DNA of 64,000 bases from Chitinophagaceae bacterium UBA1931 (GTDB lineage Bacteria > Bacteroidota > Bacteroidia > Chitinophagales > Chitinophagaceae). The stretch spans positions 1,017,597-1,081,596 of the forward strand of contig DDFJ01000001.1 in NCBI GenBank assembly GCA_002337125.1. The letters are read 5' to 3'. Under the pieces are notes generated by a model. It saw only the letters and a program-made list of their open reading frames with translations. It had not been told where the DNA came from and ran no database searches. How positions within the stretch are numbered: position 1 is the first letter of the stretch; each line of letters starts with the position of its first letter. Below are positions 8,478 to 18,821 of the stretch, piece by piece. Position numbers and translations under genes: made by a program.

Positions 8478-11400
8478 TTATTTCTTTTCCAGCCAAACAA
8501 TACCGGCATGCTGAGGCACTGTAACTGAAATTATTTTCCCTGCTTCCACAATTGTTTCATCAGCAAGCAGCTGACCGTTTTGCAGGTTAATATATTTTAC
8601 TTTGAACGATCCTTTTAATTTAGAAAGATCAATTTGTAGTTGCTTTTCATTACCGGCATAAACAATCATTCCGTTATTATTTGCCAATGCAGTTATTGTT
8701 TCAACCGGCAACATGGTTGCAGCAGCTTTCAAAAATGCTTTATCAGTTGTTGCAGGCAACACGGGTAATGAACCTCCGCCCATAAGCACAGCCCATCCAT
8801 ACTGATCCCAGCTGTCGGCAGAATACATCACTGCTTTTGCAGGATATTTCAAACGATATTCTTTCACTGCACGATAGACCTGTTCAAAACTTGTTTTCTT
8901 TGGTTTCAGTAAACGTGCATGCTGACGTGGTGCTAAATTTTGTCCGCCCTTTGGTTCATACGTTGTACCATCGGCCTGGTAATACCAGTAACGGATATCA
9001 ATAATATCAATCACAGGATTGCGTTTAGGATCTGCAAGAATTGCATCCTGCACATCTTTGGTTACGCTTAAACCAATAAGTTGTCTTTTCTTATTTGCTT
9101 TTTCCCAGCTGTTCACTGCATCTGTCCAGAACTGAACAAAATGCAAAGGGCCAGTAAACTCTTCACCAATTAATTGTATAACTCCGTTGTTGTCTTTGAA
9201 GTTATTCAGGCATTGCCAGATAAATTTTTTATGCAGTTCACGGCGAACAGCAACTGTTGTATCATAAAACTGTTCTGCCATGAAGAGACGTTTATCCCCG
9301 GCATAATTCACCGGCTCTGGAAAACCAACATTGTTGATGTTGTTGGCAGTACGCCACGGAAAATCTGCATAGTGTGCACCTGCTTCAATAATGTTATGTT
9401 GAAAATAATTCTGATGAACAAGGATCAATCCTTTCTGATCTGCAAGATCAGCAAACTGTTTCATCCTGTTCCAGTACCATTTATTATACTTCGTTAAATC
9501 ATATTTGCTTAAACCATCCCATGCAGTTTCAATGCCTGTGCGAGCAAAAGGCAATTCATAAAAAGGTGCCCATACATCACCATCCATTCTGCGGATGCGT
9601 TCATGATCATCTCTTCTGCGTTCGTACCACAAAGCATAATGCTGTTCAATACCAATAGTGTTGCTTGCATGCATACTGTCTGTTACTTCATTCAGATCAT
9701 CTGTAAAACCTCTGCCTGTACGTCCGGGAACAAAACGTGTAATAGCAGGTTTTGCATTCTTGAGATCATTGGCATGAATACCGCCTGTCCACCAGGGAAC
9801 ATCAGCACGCATTCCAACCTGCAGTTCATCACCACGCAACAACACACCATTCTTCATTTGAAATGCTGGTGCTTTTGCAACAACCGTTTCTTTCGGAATT
9901 CCAATTTCATCAATTGTTTTAATTCCTTTTGATACGATGTTAATGGGATTGCGTTGTGATGCATTTGCAATCCAGTCTTTCAGTAATAACCTGGGCTGAT
10001 AAGCTTCTTTTGTTAATGCAGCTGCAACTTCCACACTGGGGCTGCTGCTTGCTTCTGTTTCAATTTTTAATAATTGCGATTGTGCATCGGTATTTTTATT
10101 CAAACGATCAGTAAGCTGAGCGTAGAATAAACTTCTTGGATTAATAGAGTTATTTGATTCTGTCCAGTAACCATCACCAGCAAACTGGCTCCAGCTACCA
10201 AACGACCAGTTTTGTGCGGTTGGTGGTTTGTAGCAATCAATTCGTGCAGCAGAGCAATTCCAGAACAAACTGTTGGCAGCACTCCAGCCGGCACCTTGTC
10301 CATCCTGTCCACGATTACCAAAACGTAAAGCATTTCCATCGCTGTTCACCACATCAAATAAAATACCTGAAGACCAGCTGTCAATAGCACCGCTGAATTC
10401 ATGTGCAAGATTTGATTCGCATTGTACAAAAGCATTTGGTCCTGCAGCACAATAACCTGTTGCAAAATCATGCATACCATCATAAGCAGCACAACGTTGA
10501 AATAAAGTTTGCTGTCCCGCTGTGTAAAATGTATTTCTTCTTTCACCACCAATTTCAGAAACCGGTTGTTGTGAAATACAATCTTCGACTGTAACTCGTT
10601 TTGCAGTTTCAAGAATCATTACTGCAGACCCTGCAAAGTGCTGAAACGTTAATTGACGGGCCCACACATCGTTTGCATTTTCAATGGTGATCGCCATCCA
10701 GCGGTGATCTTCATCTTTTGGATTGCTTTTATCAAACACAGAAATCAGTTGCAGGTTTTCAACTCCCACATTACTGATTCTTCCATTCCATGTATAAGTT
10801 GAAATAAATCCTCCACCATAAGTAGTATCTAACGCAGTTGTAATTGGAGCATCAACTGTAATTTTATTTCCGTTCACTGATGTAACAGCCCTGTCGAAAT
10901 ACAAATCCCTTTCGCCGGGTTTCCAGCCAAGAGCTGTTATTCCACCACCAAAATGATCTGTTCCTAATTCTTTAATCCAGTTCAGCGTTGATGGACGATG
11001 AATGATGATGTTATCGCCTGCTTTAAATGCAGATGCATTCGCTACTGTAAATGAAAAAGCATTAACAGGTACATATACATCTGAAATCTTTTGTTCAGCT
11101 GAAACCTGTTTATCTTTTTTACCAACAATGCGAATGAGTGTAGCCCTGTCAGTGCCGGCACCAATCAGCTGTGTTCCTTTTTCATTTACCCCACTTCCTC
11201 TTAACACCACACCCGATGCTGCAATTTTCAATTGACCAAACACTTCATATTTTCCCGGCAGCAGCAATACTGCTCCACGAAAACCATTTGCATCCAACGG
11301 AAGTTTGCTCACATAATCAAGTGCCGCTTGTATGCGTGCAGTTGCATCACCTGCTTTAACAGGCACAACTACTTTTACATCAACCATGGGAATAGATTGC

Positions 11401-11594
11401 TCAGAAGCTTTGTAACCGCAATAGGAAAAATCAGGAATGCGGTTGCCGAGCGAATCAGGAGTGTATGCTAATTTCTTCTCTGCATTAACGTATAATAATG
11501 GAACAGGCTTTACAGGTTTTTGCGCCTGTAAAGCCTGGTTCAAGAAAAATAAACTAATAACTAAAACAACGATATATGAAATTCTTTTTTTCAC
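8478..11594 (-). CDS. Large secreted two-domain protein: pectate-lyase-fold beta-helix fused to a TIM-barrel-like domain
   Basis: 1038 residues with a signal peptide ending ALQAQ. Residues ~70-500 form a right-handed beta-helix as in pectate lyases: AALDYVSKLPLDANG, LLLPGKYEVFGQLKI, VVLRGSGV, VTVEDCISQQPVSEIGG. Residues ~575-950 look like a separate catalytic domain, probably a TIM barrel, with many aromatic and acidic positions (IGEEFTGPLH, MYSADSWDQYGW). A short C-terminal beta-sandwich ends in GIVWLEKK. I recall such proteins as DUF6298/DUF4955 types but could not check this. Secretion and position between PL1 and GH140 argue for a pectin or RG-II side-chain enzyme. It follows the PL1 gene by 91 bp. 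Which domain is catalytic is unknown. Confidence 0.7.
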   Translation of the reverse strand: MKKRISYIVVLVISLFFLNQALQAQKPVKPVPLLYVNAEKKLAYTPDSLGNRIPDFSYCGYKASEQSIPMVDVKVVVPVKAGDATARIQAALDYVSKLPLDANGFRGAVLLLPGKYEVFGQLKIAASGVVLRGSGVNEKGTQLIGAGTDRATLIRIVGKKDKQVSAEQKISDVYVPVNAFSFTVANASAFKAGDNIIIHRPSTLNWIKELGTDHFGGGITALGWKPGERDLYFDRAVTSVNGNKITVDAPITTALDTTYGGGFISTYTWNGRISNVGVENLQLISVFDKSNPKDEDHRWMAITIENANDVWARQLTFQHFAGSAVMILETAKRVTVEDCISQQPVSEIGGERRNTFYTAGQQTLFQRCAAYDGMHDFATGYCAAGPNAFVQCESNLAHEFSGAIDSWSSGILFDVVNSDGNALRFGNRGQDGQGAGWSAANSLFWNCSAARIDCYKPPTAQNWSFGSWSQFAGDGYWTESNNSINPRSLFYAQLTDRLNKNTDAQSQLLKIETEASSSPSVEVAAALTKEAYQPRLLLKDWIANASQRNPINIVSKGIKTIDEIGIPKETVVAKAPAFQMKNGVLLRGDELQVGMRADVPWWTGGIHANDLKNAKPAITRFVPGRTGRGFTDDLNEVTDSMHASNTIGIEQHYALWYERRRDDHERIRRMDGDVWAPFYELPFARTGIETAWDGLSKYDLTKYNKWYWNRMKQFADLADQKGLILVHQNYFQHNIIEAGAHYADFPWRTANNINNVGFPEPVNYAGDKRLFMAEQFYDTTVAVRRELHKKFIWQCLNNFKDNNGVIQLIGEEFTGPLHFVQFWTDAVNSWEKANKKRQLIGLSVTKDVQDAILADPKRNPVIDIIDIRYWYYQADGTTYEPKGGQNLAPRQHARLLKPKKTSFEQVYRAVKEYRLKYPAKAVMYSADSWDQYGWAVLMGGGSLPVLPATTDKAFLKAAATMLPVETITALANNNGMIVYAGNEKQLQIDLSKLKGSFKVKYINLQNGQLLADETIVEAGKIISVTVPQHAGIVWLEKK

Positions 11595-11685
11595 TTATGC
11601 CGGAATTTAGATTCTTAAAGTTACTGATCAACATTCGTCCGACATAAAAGAATACCCGTAGAATTCCTGAAGCCGGGCGTTAAAT

Positions 11686-13335
11686 TTATTTAACCGCAGT
11701 TACCGGTTTTACATTCTTGATATCAACAAGACTGTTCAGGTAAACCTCGATATTGCTGTAACCACTTTTTGTGATTTTCGCAGCATCTGAAGCATCTTTC
11801 GGATTCAGACCATTTTTGATTTCATATGCATCAGGCATACCATCATTATCTGAATCTTTGTAAGGAGTACCTGCATAAACAGGATAACCACCTACCTGAA
11901 CAGGATCAGTAATAATTCCTACTTTATACGAATCAATCGGCATGCGGCGATGTTTGAACTGTGTTGCAGGCAATGGAACATTCGGATCGAAATCAATTTT
12001 TCCTGTTGTTACCTGTTTAACAATTCTTGTATCAACGGCATCACGTTTAGGAAGTGTTGCACCTGCATTTGCCAATACAAATGTTTTGGCAGCTTCAGCA
12101 CTAATGATTGTAAACTGAGGCATTGGCAAAGGAGTATTCCACTTCATGTAAGGAGTATTCTCTCCTGCATTGGGTAATTCTTCCACCTGCACACCACCAT
12201 TCCAGTTGTCCTTTGTTACTTCAGGATAACCTTCCATGATATTTCCGTTTACATAACAACGGCCATATACGTGATGATTTAATTTGCTTCTTCCGCTTTC
12301 TGGTTTCAGAATGCGATGACCAACATTGTTATCCTTTGGAGTTGCAGGGCCTGGTTTGAAGTAGTTATTGATGATGTTGTATTGTGCACGGTAATCGCCA
12401 CCATCAACAGAACGGTGAACCCAGTTGAATACAACATTGTTTGCAAAATTGAATATACCATTCCAGCCAACAGAAGGATTACGTCCTGCATTGTTTGCCC
12501 AGAGATTACGAACAAAAGAACAGTTTTCACCACCTAATGTGCTGCCGAAAGCATGATTGTATGTATCAAGTGCTTCTCCAAAAATAGAGTTCTGAATAGT
12601 AATATTTGCTGTACCGAATTTATCTTCAATTTTTCCTGTGCTGTCATTGTACATGTGACGATACATGCTCATGTTTTCATCCAGTCCCCAGCTTGCAGAA
12701 ACGTGATCAATCATGATGTTACCAATGGGGTTACCACCAATTGCATCATCTCTTCTTCCCACCCATGTTTCACCACGACGGAAACGCATATAACGAATGA
12801 TTACATCATGTGTATTGATCCACACAGTTTCTCCTGCAATACAAACACCATCACCAGGAGCAGACTGACCTTCAATAGTTACATATGGAGCACGGATGAT
12901 AAGCGGAGATTTGATACGGATAATACCAGCCACATTAAACACAATTATTCTTGCACCACCTTGCTCACAAGCCCAGCGAAAACTTCCGGGGCCATCATCA
13001 TTTAAATTAGTTACAACAATCACACGACCACCACGGCCACCAAATGTAAATTTACCACCACCTTCAGCACCTGGAAACGCAGCAAGATTTGATTGAGGCA
13101 GATCAGTTGGCCTGCTTGCAAAATCAATATAAGGTTTACCATTTCTTGCCTCCTGCTGAACAATTGGCCATGCAATTTTCCACATTGAATCGGAATGCGC
13201 ATTGGCTGCAGCAATTAATGAATCGGATGACTTTTTAACGTCAGCCGGAATATCAGGATATTGTGCTTTAACACTTACCAAAGAGAAAAAGCAGATTGCC
13301 GCTAAAAACAGATTTTTTCTTTTTTGTTTCATCAT
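11686..13335 (-). CDS. Pectate lyase, polysaccharide lyase family 1
   Basis: 549 residues, signal peptide ending SVKAQ. After ~80 residues of linker the PL1 domain starts at FPGAEGGGKFTFGGRGG and continues with the beta-helix blocks NLNDDGPGSFRWA, VTIEGQSAPGDG and MIDHVSASWG, the last corresponding to the conserved region before the Ca2+-binding Asp residues. It should cleave alpha-1,4-galacturonan by beta-elimination outside the cytoplasm. The C-terminus (DSDNDGMPDAYEIKNGLNP) is an Asp-rich calcium-binding repeat also present in the second PL1 gene of the window. The gene lies 108 bp downstream of susD, beyond an intrinsic terminator, so it probably has its own promoter. Two adjacent Met codons are possible starts. 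Confidence 0.92.
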   Translation of the reverse strand: MMKQKRKNLFLAAICFFSLVSVKAQYPDIPADVKKSSDSLIAAANAHSDSMWKIAWPIVQQEARNGKPYIDFASRPTDLPQSNLAAFPGAEGGGKFTFGGRGGRVIVVTNLNDDGPGSFRWACEQGGARIIVFNVAGIIRIKSPLIIRAPYVTIEGQSAPGDGVCIAGETVWINTHDVIIRYMRFRRGETWVGRRDDAIGGNPIGNIMIDHVSASWGLDENMSMYRHMYNDSTGKIEDKFGTANITIQNSIFGEALDTYNHAFGSTLGGENCSFVRNLWANNAGRNPSVGWNGIFNFANNVVFNWVHRSVDGGDYRAQYNIINNYFKPGPATPKDNNVGHRILKPESGRSKLNHHVYGRCYVNGNIMEGYPEVTKDNWNGGVQVEELPNAGENTPYMKWNTPLPMPQFTIISAEAAKTFVLANAGATLPKRDAVDTRIVKQVTTGKIDFDPNVPLPATQFKHRRMPIDSYKVGIITDPVQVGGYPVYAGTPYKDSDNDGMPDAYEIKNGLNPKDASDAAKITKSGYSNIEVYLNSLVDIKNVKPVTAVK

Positions 13336-13390
13336 TTATATTTTACAAATCATTAGACGATTTAATGGCAGCAAACATGTCTTAAGGGCT

Positions 13391-13425
13391 AAAAAAGAAA
13401 GAGAAGATTTGGTGATCTTCTCTTT
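13391..13425 (-). terminator. Intrinsic terminator after susD
   Basis: On the minus strand an 11-bp perfect stem (AAAGAGAAGAT / ATCTTCTCTTT) closes a 6-nt loop and is followed by C and six T. It starts 19 bp after the SusD stop. It should end the DUF3826-SusC-SusD transcript and separate it from the PL1-GH140 genes. Confidence 0.85.
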
Positions 13426-13443
13426 CAAGTTATGTTGGTTTTT

Positions 13444-15420
13444 CTATTGTCTTGCATTGAATGTACCAGCTGCACCATTGTAATCATTCCATCCGGTATT
13501 TTGTAACAACCATGGATTGAGTGAAAGTACAGTTGAACTTAAACCGGCTAAATAATAGTTAGGTCTGAAGTTCATTAAAACTGGTGTACCTGAAATGTTA
13601 TCCATTGCCTGATCTGTTGTAGCAACTACCAGGTTATTATCGAAGAATGTTTTCAGGTTATTTAACTGAGCTGCAAAGTCTGTAGCATCAGGATCAACAG
13701 CAATACCAGTACGTGCACTTGTTAAAGGATCAGTACTACCTGCTGCATTTGTTTTATACTGCCAGTATCTTCCGTTATGTGCTGTTCCGTTTAATGGGGT
13801 TACGCCCAATTTTGTACAAGTATTTCCTGCGGCTGCATCATCACTGTACAACATCCAGCGTTGCAGATCCCAGAAACGTTTTCCTTCATACGCCAGTTCC
13901 ACTCTTCTTTCATACAAACATGCTTCAATGGCTGCATATTTTGTAGCCGGAGTTCCGATACCGTAGTTGTTTGCACTTGCAGTTGAAGGGAATACACGTT
14001 GACGAACTTTTACTAAATAGTTAACTGCATTTGTGATATCACCTTTTGCAGCATAGCATTCAGCAATATTTAATAATAACTCTGCATATCTGTATTCCAT
14101 CAGATCACTACCTGAGTATGCCAGGCCTGTTGTAGGACTTGCACTTGGGTTTGACATTTTGCATACAACTGCAGGACTGTTAGAGCTGTTACCATCACTG
14201 TAATATGCACTTGAGCCAGCTTTCCACCTGTATAACCAAACAACATTAGGATAAGTAGCTGAGTCTTTATTCTTCCACCTCATACCTGAGAAAGCAAATG
14301 TGCGGTAGAAACGGGGATCCCTGTTCAGGAAAAAGTGTAAAGAATCATAACCGTTAGAAATTGTTGGCCTTGCACCAGTTGCCAATGGGAACAAATCAAT
14401 CATTTCCTTTGGAACAGAAATACCACCTGAACCTGTTTGCTTTGTTAAGCGGATACTTTTTTCCCAACCATTACTTTCAATACCAGAAGAAGCAACAGTG
14501 CTTGAAAGCATACGAACAATAATTGCTTCCTTATTAAATGCATTATCAGGAGAATACCACATCTGTGCCCAGTCTTTTGCTGTAGTTCCAAATAAACCGT
14601 AACCAGCAGAAGTTAAAGCAGTTTCAGCAGCCAGACCAGCATCTAATGCTTTTTGCCAACGTGCATTACCTGTATTATCCCAATCTGTATTGAATAATGG
14701 ACTTGCATAAGTTAATAATACACGGCTCTTCATAGCCAATGCAGCACCTTTTGTAAAACGACCATAATCAGTAGCGGCCCATGATGCAGGTAAAAGAGCT
14801 GCTGCAGAATCAAAATCAGATACGATTTGATTTACAACATCAGTTACAGAAGCACGGGGAACTTTTATAGTAGAATCACTTGCAGATGCATTTTGAACTG
14901 TTGTAATAATTGGCACACCACCGTAAACACGCAACAAATCATAATACTGATATGCTCTGAAGAAGAACATCTGACCTCTTGCAGTATTCTTAAAATCTGC
15001 CGGAAGTGATTGTCCTTTTTCTGCAATCTTCGCCAATAAGAAATTAGCATTGCGGATACGTGTATAAGGCACGTTAGCCGGGTTTACCACTAACTGACCA
15101 CCAAAGTATGTATCACCTTGTGTCGCATCAATCAAGGTTTTTTGCGGATTGGTATAATCAGTAGGCGAACCTCCAATTTCTTCAGTTGCCTTTGTTCTTG
15201 TATCTGTATAAAGACCGGTTACAGAAAGAATCGGTGATTTATAAGCTGAGAAAAAGTCGTAATACATTTTATCAATGTACCATCCTGTTAATGTTGCATT
15301 GGTAAATATGTTTTCGTCGTATTTATCAAAGCTTTTCATGTCTTCCAGGAATTTCTGCTTACAGCTTGTTGCAAGCGAAATGGCTATCAACAGTATTCCT
15401 GCTATTTTTATCTTTTTCAT
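13444..15420 (-). CDS. susD: SusD/RagB-family nutrient-binding outer-membrane lipoprotein
   Basis: The start at 15420 (MKKIKIAG) gives a lipoprotein signal with Cys20 in ATSCKQ; a longer frame from 15486 would overlap susC and lacks a signal at its end. About 658 residues. The N-terminal part has the TPR-type helices of SusD (ARGQMFFFRAYQYYDLLRVYGGVP), and the C-terminal part the usual YERRVELAYEGKRFWDLQRW block. SusD proteins form the lid of the SusC transporter and capture oligosaccharides at the cell surface. It lies 35 bp downstream of susC and is the only SusD in the window. The ligand should be a pectin-derived oligosaccharide, by context. An intrinsic terminator follows the stop. Confidence 0.96.
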   Translation of the reverse strand: MKKIKIAGILLIAISLATSCKQKFLEDMKSFDKYDENIFTNATLTGWYIDKMYYDFFSAYKSPILSVTGLYTDTRTKATEEIGGSPTDYTNPQKTLIDATQGDTYFGGQLVVNPANVPYTRIRNANFLLAKIAEKGQSLPADFKNTARGQMFFFRAYQYYDLLRVYGGVPIITTVQNASASDSTIKVPRASVTDVVNQIVSDFDSAAALLPASWAATDYGRFTKGAALAMKSRVLLTYASPLFNTDWDNTGNARWQKALDAGLAAETALTSAGYGLFGTTAKDWAQMWYSPDNAFNKEAIIVRMLSSTVASSGIESNGWEKSIRLTKQTGSGGISVPKEMIDLFPLATGARPTISNGYDSLHFFLNRDPRFYRTFAFSGMRWKNKDSATYPNVVWLYRWKAGSSAYYSDGNSSNSPAVVCKMSNPSASPTTGLAYSGSDLMEYRYAELLLNIAECYAAKGDITNAVNYLVKVRQRVFPSTASANNYGIGTPATKYAAIEACLYERRVELAYEGKRFWDLQRWMLYSDDAAAGNTCTKLGVTPLNGTAHNGRYWQYKTNAAGSTDPLTSARTGIAVDPDATDFAAQLNNLKTFFDNNLVVATTDQAMDNISGTPVLMNFRPNYYLAGLSSTVLSLNPWLLQNTGWNDYNGAAGTFNARQ

Positions 15421-15455
15421 ATCTTTTATCTTAATAAAAGTTAATTTTTTTAATG

Positions 15456-18400
15456 TTAGAATGTGGCATTTAAACCAACGGCCCATGTTCGAAGTGTAGG
15501 ATAAGCCACTTTAGGATCATCATACATGTTACGATACTTATCAGGGTATGGATTGTAGAAATCCCAGAGATTATATCCTGCCAAACTGACTTTAAGCGCT
15601 TCCATGTGCATTTTTGCAGTAATGCTCTTTGGTAAAGAATAAGCAACAGACAAACTGCGTACAAAACATCTGAAGTTGGAAATCTGCCAGAAATCAGAAT
15701 TATATGCATTGTAGCTGTATTGTCCTACTGTAGGCCATTTACCAGTTGCATTATCAGTTGAATCATACATGTCGTTCAGGTAAGATTCTTTTGCCCAGAA
15801 CATTTGACCAGAACTTGTTGGTTGCTTGATGTAATCGATACTGTTATAGCCACCCCATGAAGTTGCGATCTGAGAACTCAGTGAAATTGATTTCCAGCTC
15901 ATATTAATGTTGGCAACAAAACCATAATTGCTGTTACGTTTTGATAACTGAGCATAATCTTCATTCGCAATAATTCTTCCGTTTGGTCCAGCAATTGTTT
16001 TCTTTGTTGCATCCAAAGCACCAGCTAAATCAGTGTATGCTAACATACCTTTCTTCATACCTGATTTTGAAGTAATATCAATGTACATTGGAGTTGTACC
16101 GGCAGCAGTTGCAAGATCTGTCAAATATTGCCAATAAGAATTTATATCTTGATCAGTTCTGAGAATACCATCTCCGCTTGAAGTTCCTTTCCATGTAACA
16201 AAGCCCCATGTAGGTTTGATAGTAGAAACGCCTTCCTGGTTTTGATTTTTTGAAGGATAATCAAATGCAACAGGAATCCATTTTGTAATAGTGTTGTCGC
16301 TTCTTCCGAAGTTGAGACCAACACTATAAGCAAAATTCCTCTTCTTGTCTTTCCATGTTACACTGTATTCAGAACCCCATGCTTTGATATTTCCAAAGTT
16401 TTGTTCAGCAAATCCGCCACCAACAGTGATAGGTACACCTACCATGCTTGCAACAGACATTAATAAACCACGGTTATTATCAATGTATCTGTCGTAAGTA
16501 AACGTAAGTCTGTTGTTCAGGAAAGAGATGTCGATACCAATGTTTTTCTTGATATCAGTATCCCACATTACATCACGGTTAGGAGTTGCATCGGTAGTTA
16601 AGGCATTGGTTAAAGCACCACCACCTGTTCCGAAAGTGAATCCTTTATCAGCAGCGTAAGTAAATGTCTGCATCCAGCGCCATGCTGCAAGATTGTCTTT
16701 ACCTGTTTTAGCTGCAGAAGCACGTATTTTCAGGAAATTAATCCAATCTAATTTTTTAGGGAACCATTTTTCACTTGTTACTACCCAACCGGCAGAAACA
16801 GCAGGGAAGAAACCCCAATAGTTTTCAGGAGCAAATTTTGTTGACGCATCTTCACGGAAGGCGAATTGCACTAAATACCTTCCATCATAGTCATAATTCA
16901 AACGCCCTAAATAACCTAAGTTACCCAGCTGTGTTTTATACACATAAGTATTTGAAGTATTCAATGTACCTGCTGAAGGAGAAGATCCGTTAAATGCACC
17001 ATAGATAGGTACATCGTAGATCAGGAATTTCTTTGTATAATCCTGCTGTCCCTTTTCAACAGAAACCATTGCAGAGAAGTTGTGCAAACCAAACTTCCTG
17101 TCATAGCTTACAAAGAAGTTAGCCTGTTGTGTTTTTCCAATTACATCAGAAAAACGAACAGAGGAACGGTTGTTGTTCAGACCTGAAATCCAGTTTGCTG
17201 CAGAATCTTTATACAGGTGCATTCCTGTTTGGTTTGTATTTTTCTGCAAACCAAGCATGATACCAAGCATTGCCTGGTCATTATTACTTGTATTGTAGTT
17301 TAATCCGTAAGTTGCTTTCAGTGAAAGTCCTTTAAGGAATGGAACATCGTACTGCAGTGAAAAACTTGTACTGTATCCGTTGTTATCATCTTTTGTATAA
17401 GAACCACTGTTCAGCATTGCAAAATAGTTCCAGCCAGAGATATTATTCTGACTTACAGGAGTTGTAGAAACTTTAGATGCACCTAATGCAGGTGAAACGT
17501 ATTGAGTTACTCCACCAACTGAATATTGCCAGGGAATATATTTAGGCATGTGCAATAATGCTACATAGTCTGTTTGTTCAGAACCTGAAGTATAAGCACC
17601 ATCGTTGATACTGATTTTTGTGAATGACTTTTCAACTTTAGCATTATTTGCAGCAATTGTTGCAGAGAATTTTAAACCGTTTGCAACTTTCACATCAACA
17701 CCACTTCTGAAAGACCATTTTTGATAATCCTGGCTTCCTAAGTTTGGTTTTTGTGTATAATAACTTGCACCGGCAAAATAAGTTGCTCTTTCAGAACCAC
17801 CACTTACATCAATTGAATGCTGCATTGCACCACCTGGCTTCCATGCTTCTTTCAGCCAGTCATAATTTAATGACTTCATAGCTTCCAGTTCATTTGCATC
17901 AAACATGTTGGCAGCAGCCCAACCAGCTGAACGACCAAACCTGTTAGAGAAGATACCATATTCATAAGCAGACATTGTTTTGCCAAAGCTCACAGCATCA
18001 TTCATTTCAAATTTACCAGAGTAAGAAATTTTTGGAGCACCAATCTTTCCTCTTTTTGTTTTCACAATAACTGCACCTTGTGATGCTCTTGATCCGTAAA
18101 TAGCAGCAGCTGCATCTCTTAATACGGTAATGCTTTCAATTTGTGAAGGATCGAGATTATTAAACTGATCTAAAGTTGGCAAACCAGTATTCGGATCTAA
18201 TTGAATGATATCATCAATTACAACCAATGGAATCTGGCTGTTACCATCTTTACTGAAACCAAAATTCTGACGAATGCTTAAAGTCGCATTTTCACCAGGT
18301 CTTTGGCTACCACCAGTAACACTTAAGCCAGGAATCTGGCCCTTTAGTGCTTCAGCCAAATTACTAACCGGAAGTTCTGCAATTTTTGGCATGTCTACAG

Positions 18401-18776
18401 TAGACATAGAACCAGTTGTATTTCTTTTTAACTGTGTACCATAACCTACAACAACCACTTCATTCAAATCAGCACCTGAACTCTCAAGCTGAATAGTGAT
18501 GTTGCCGTTTCCCACTCTTGTTTCATAAACTTTGTAGCCAACGTACGTTACGGTAATAATAGACTCTGTAGATGGAGCCTTGATCGTAAACAAACCATTA
18601 GCATCAGATACCGCTGATGCAGTACCATTTTTTACTTTAATGGTAGCACCTGCCAATGGTGTAGAAGTCTTACTGTCAACAATTTTCCCTTTCACAGTTA
18701 CCTGTGCATACAAATTCAGGGAAACAGTAAGTGCTATTATTACCTGGAGTAACGCAAGCAGTCGTTTTTGTTTCAT
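15456..18776 (-). CDS. susC: SusC/RagA-family TonB-dependent outer-membrane transporter
   Basis: 1106 residues. Signal peptide 1-24, then a carboxypeptidase-regulatory-like domain (residues ~26-105: VKGKIVDSKTSTPLAGATI), a SusC signature with NEVVVVGYGTQ at ~104-114, the plug (VIDDIIQLDPNTG, ITVLRDAAAAIYGSRASQG) and a long beta-barrel ending in an aromatic residue (LNATF). It imports oligosaccharides through the outer membrane with energy from TonB. It pairs with the following susD and is preceded by a DUF3826 gene 45 bp upstream. It is the only SusC in 64 kb although more than a dozen secreted enzymes surround it, so one transporter probably serves the whole locus. Confidence 0.97.
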   Translation of the reverse strand: MKQKRLLALLQVIIALTVSLNLYAQVTVKGKIVDSKTSTPLAGATIKVKNGTASAVSDANGLFTIKAPSTESIITVTYVGYKVYETRVGNGNITIQLESSGADLNEVVVVGYGTQLKRNTTGSMSTVDMPKIAELPVSNLAEALKGQIPGLSVTGGSQRPGENATLSIRQNFGFSKDGNSQIPLVVIDDIIQLDPNTGLPTLDQFNNLDPSQIESITVLRDAAAAIYGSRASQGAVIVKTKRGKIGAPKISYSGKFEMNDAVSFGKTMSAYEYGIFSNRFGRSAGWAAANMFDANELEAMKSLNYDWLKEAWKPGGAMQHSIDVSGGSERATYFAGASYYTQKPNLGSQDYQKWSFRSGVDVKVANGLKFSATIAANNAKVEKSFTKISINDGAYTSGSEQTDYVALLHMPKYIPWQYSVGGVTQYVSPALGASKVSTTPVSQNNISGWNYFAMLNSGSYTKDDNNGYSTSFSLQYDVPFLKGLSLKATYGLNYNTSNNDQAMLGIMLGLQKNTNQTGMHLYKDSAANWISGLNNNRSSVRFSDVIGKTQQANFFVSYDRKFGLHNFSAMVSVEKGQQDYTKKFLIYDVPIYGAFNGSSPSAGTLNTSNTYVYKTQLGNLGYLGRLNYDYDGRYLVQFAFREDASTKFAPENYWGFFPAVSAGWVVTSEKWFPKKLDWINFLKIRASAAKTGKDNLAAWRWMQTFTYAADKGFTFGTGGGALTNALTTDATPNRDVMWDTDIKKNIGIDISFLNNRLTFTYDRYIDNNRGLLMSVASMVGVPITVGGGFAEQNFGNIKAWGSEYSVTWKDKKRNFAYSVGLNFGRSDNTITKWIPVAFDYPSKNQNQEGVSTIKPTWGFVTWKGTSSGDGILRTDQDINSYWQYLTDLATAAGTTPMYIDITSKSGMKKGMLAYTDLAGALDATKKTIAGPNGRIIANEDYAQLSKRNSNYGFVANINMSWKSISLSSQIATSWGGYNSIDYIKQPTSSGQMFWAKESYLNDMYDSTDNATGKWPTVGQYSYNAYNSDFWQISNFRCFVRSLSVAYSLPKSITAKMHMEALKVSLAGYNLWDFYNPYPDKYRNMYDDPKVAYPTLRTWAVGLNATF

Positions 18777-18821
18777 AAACTGTATTTTTTTTAGTGAATC
18801 CTGGTTTAAAAAAAGTTATAA

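Noticed and set aside
15421..15486. Longer N-terminus for SusD from 15486
   Set aside because: It would overlap susC and places a non-signal stretch before a perfect lipoprotein signal at 15420.
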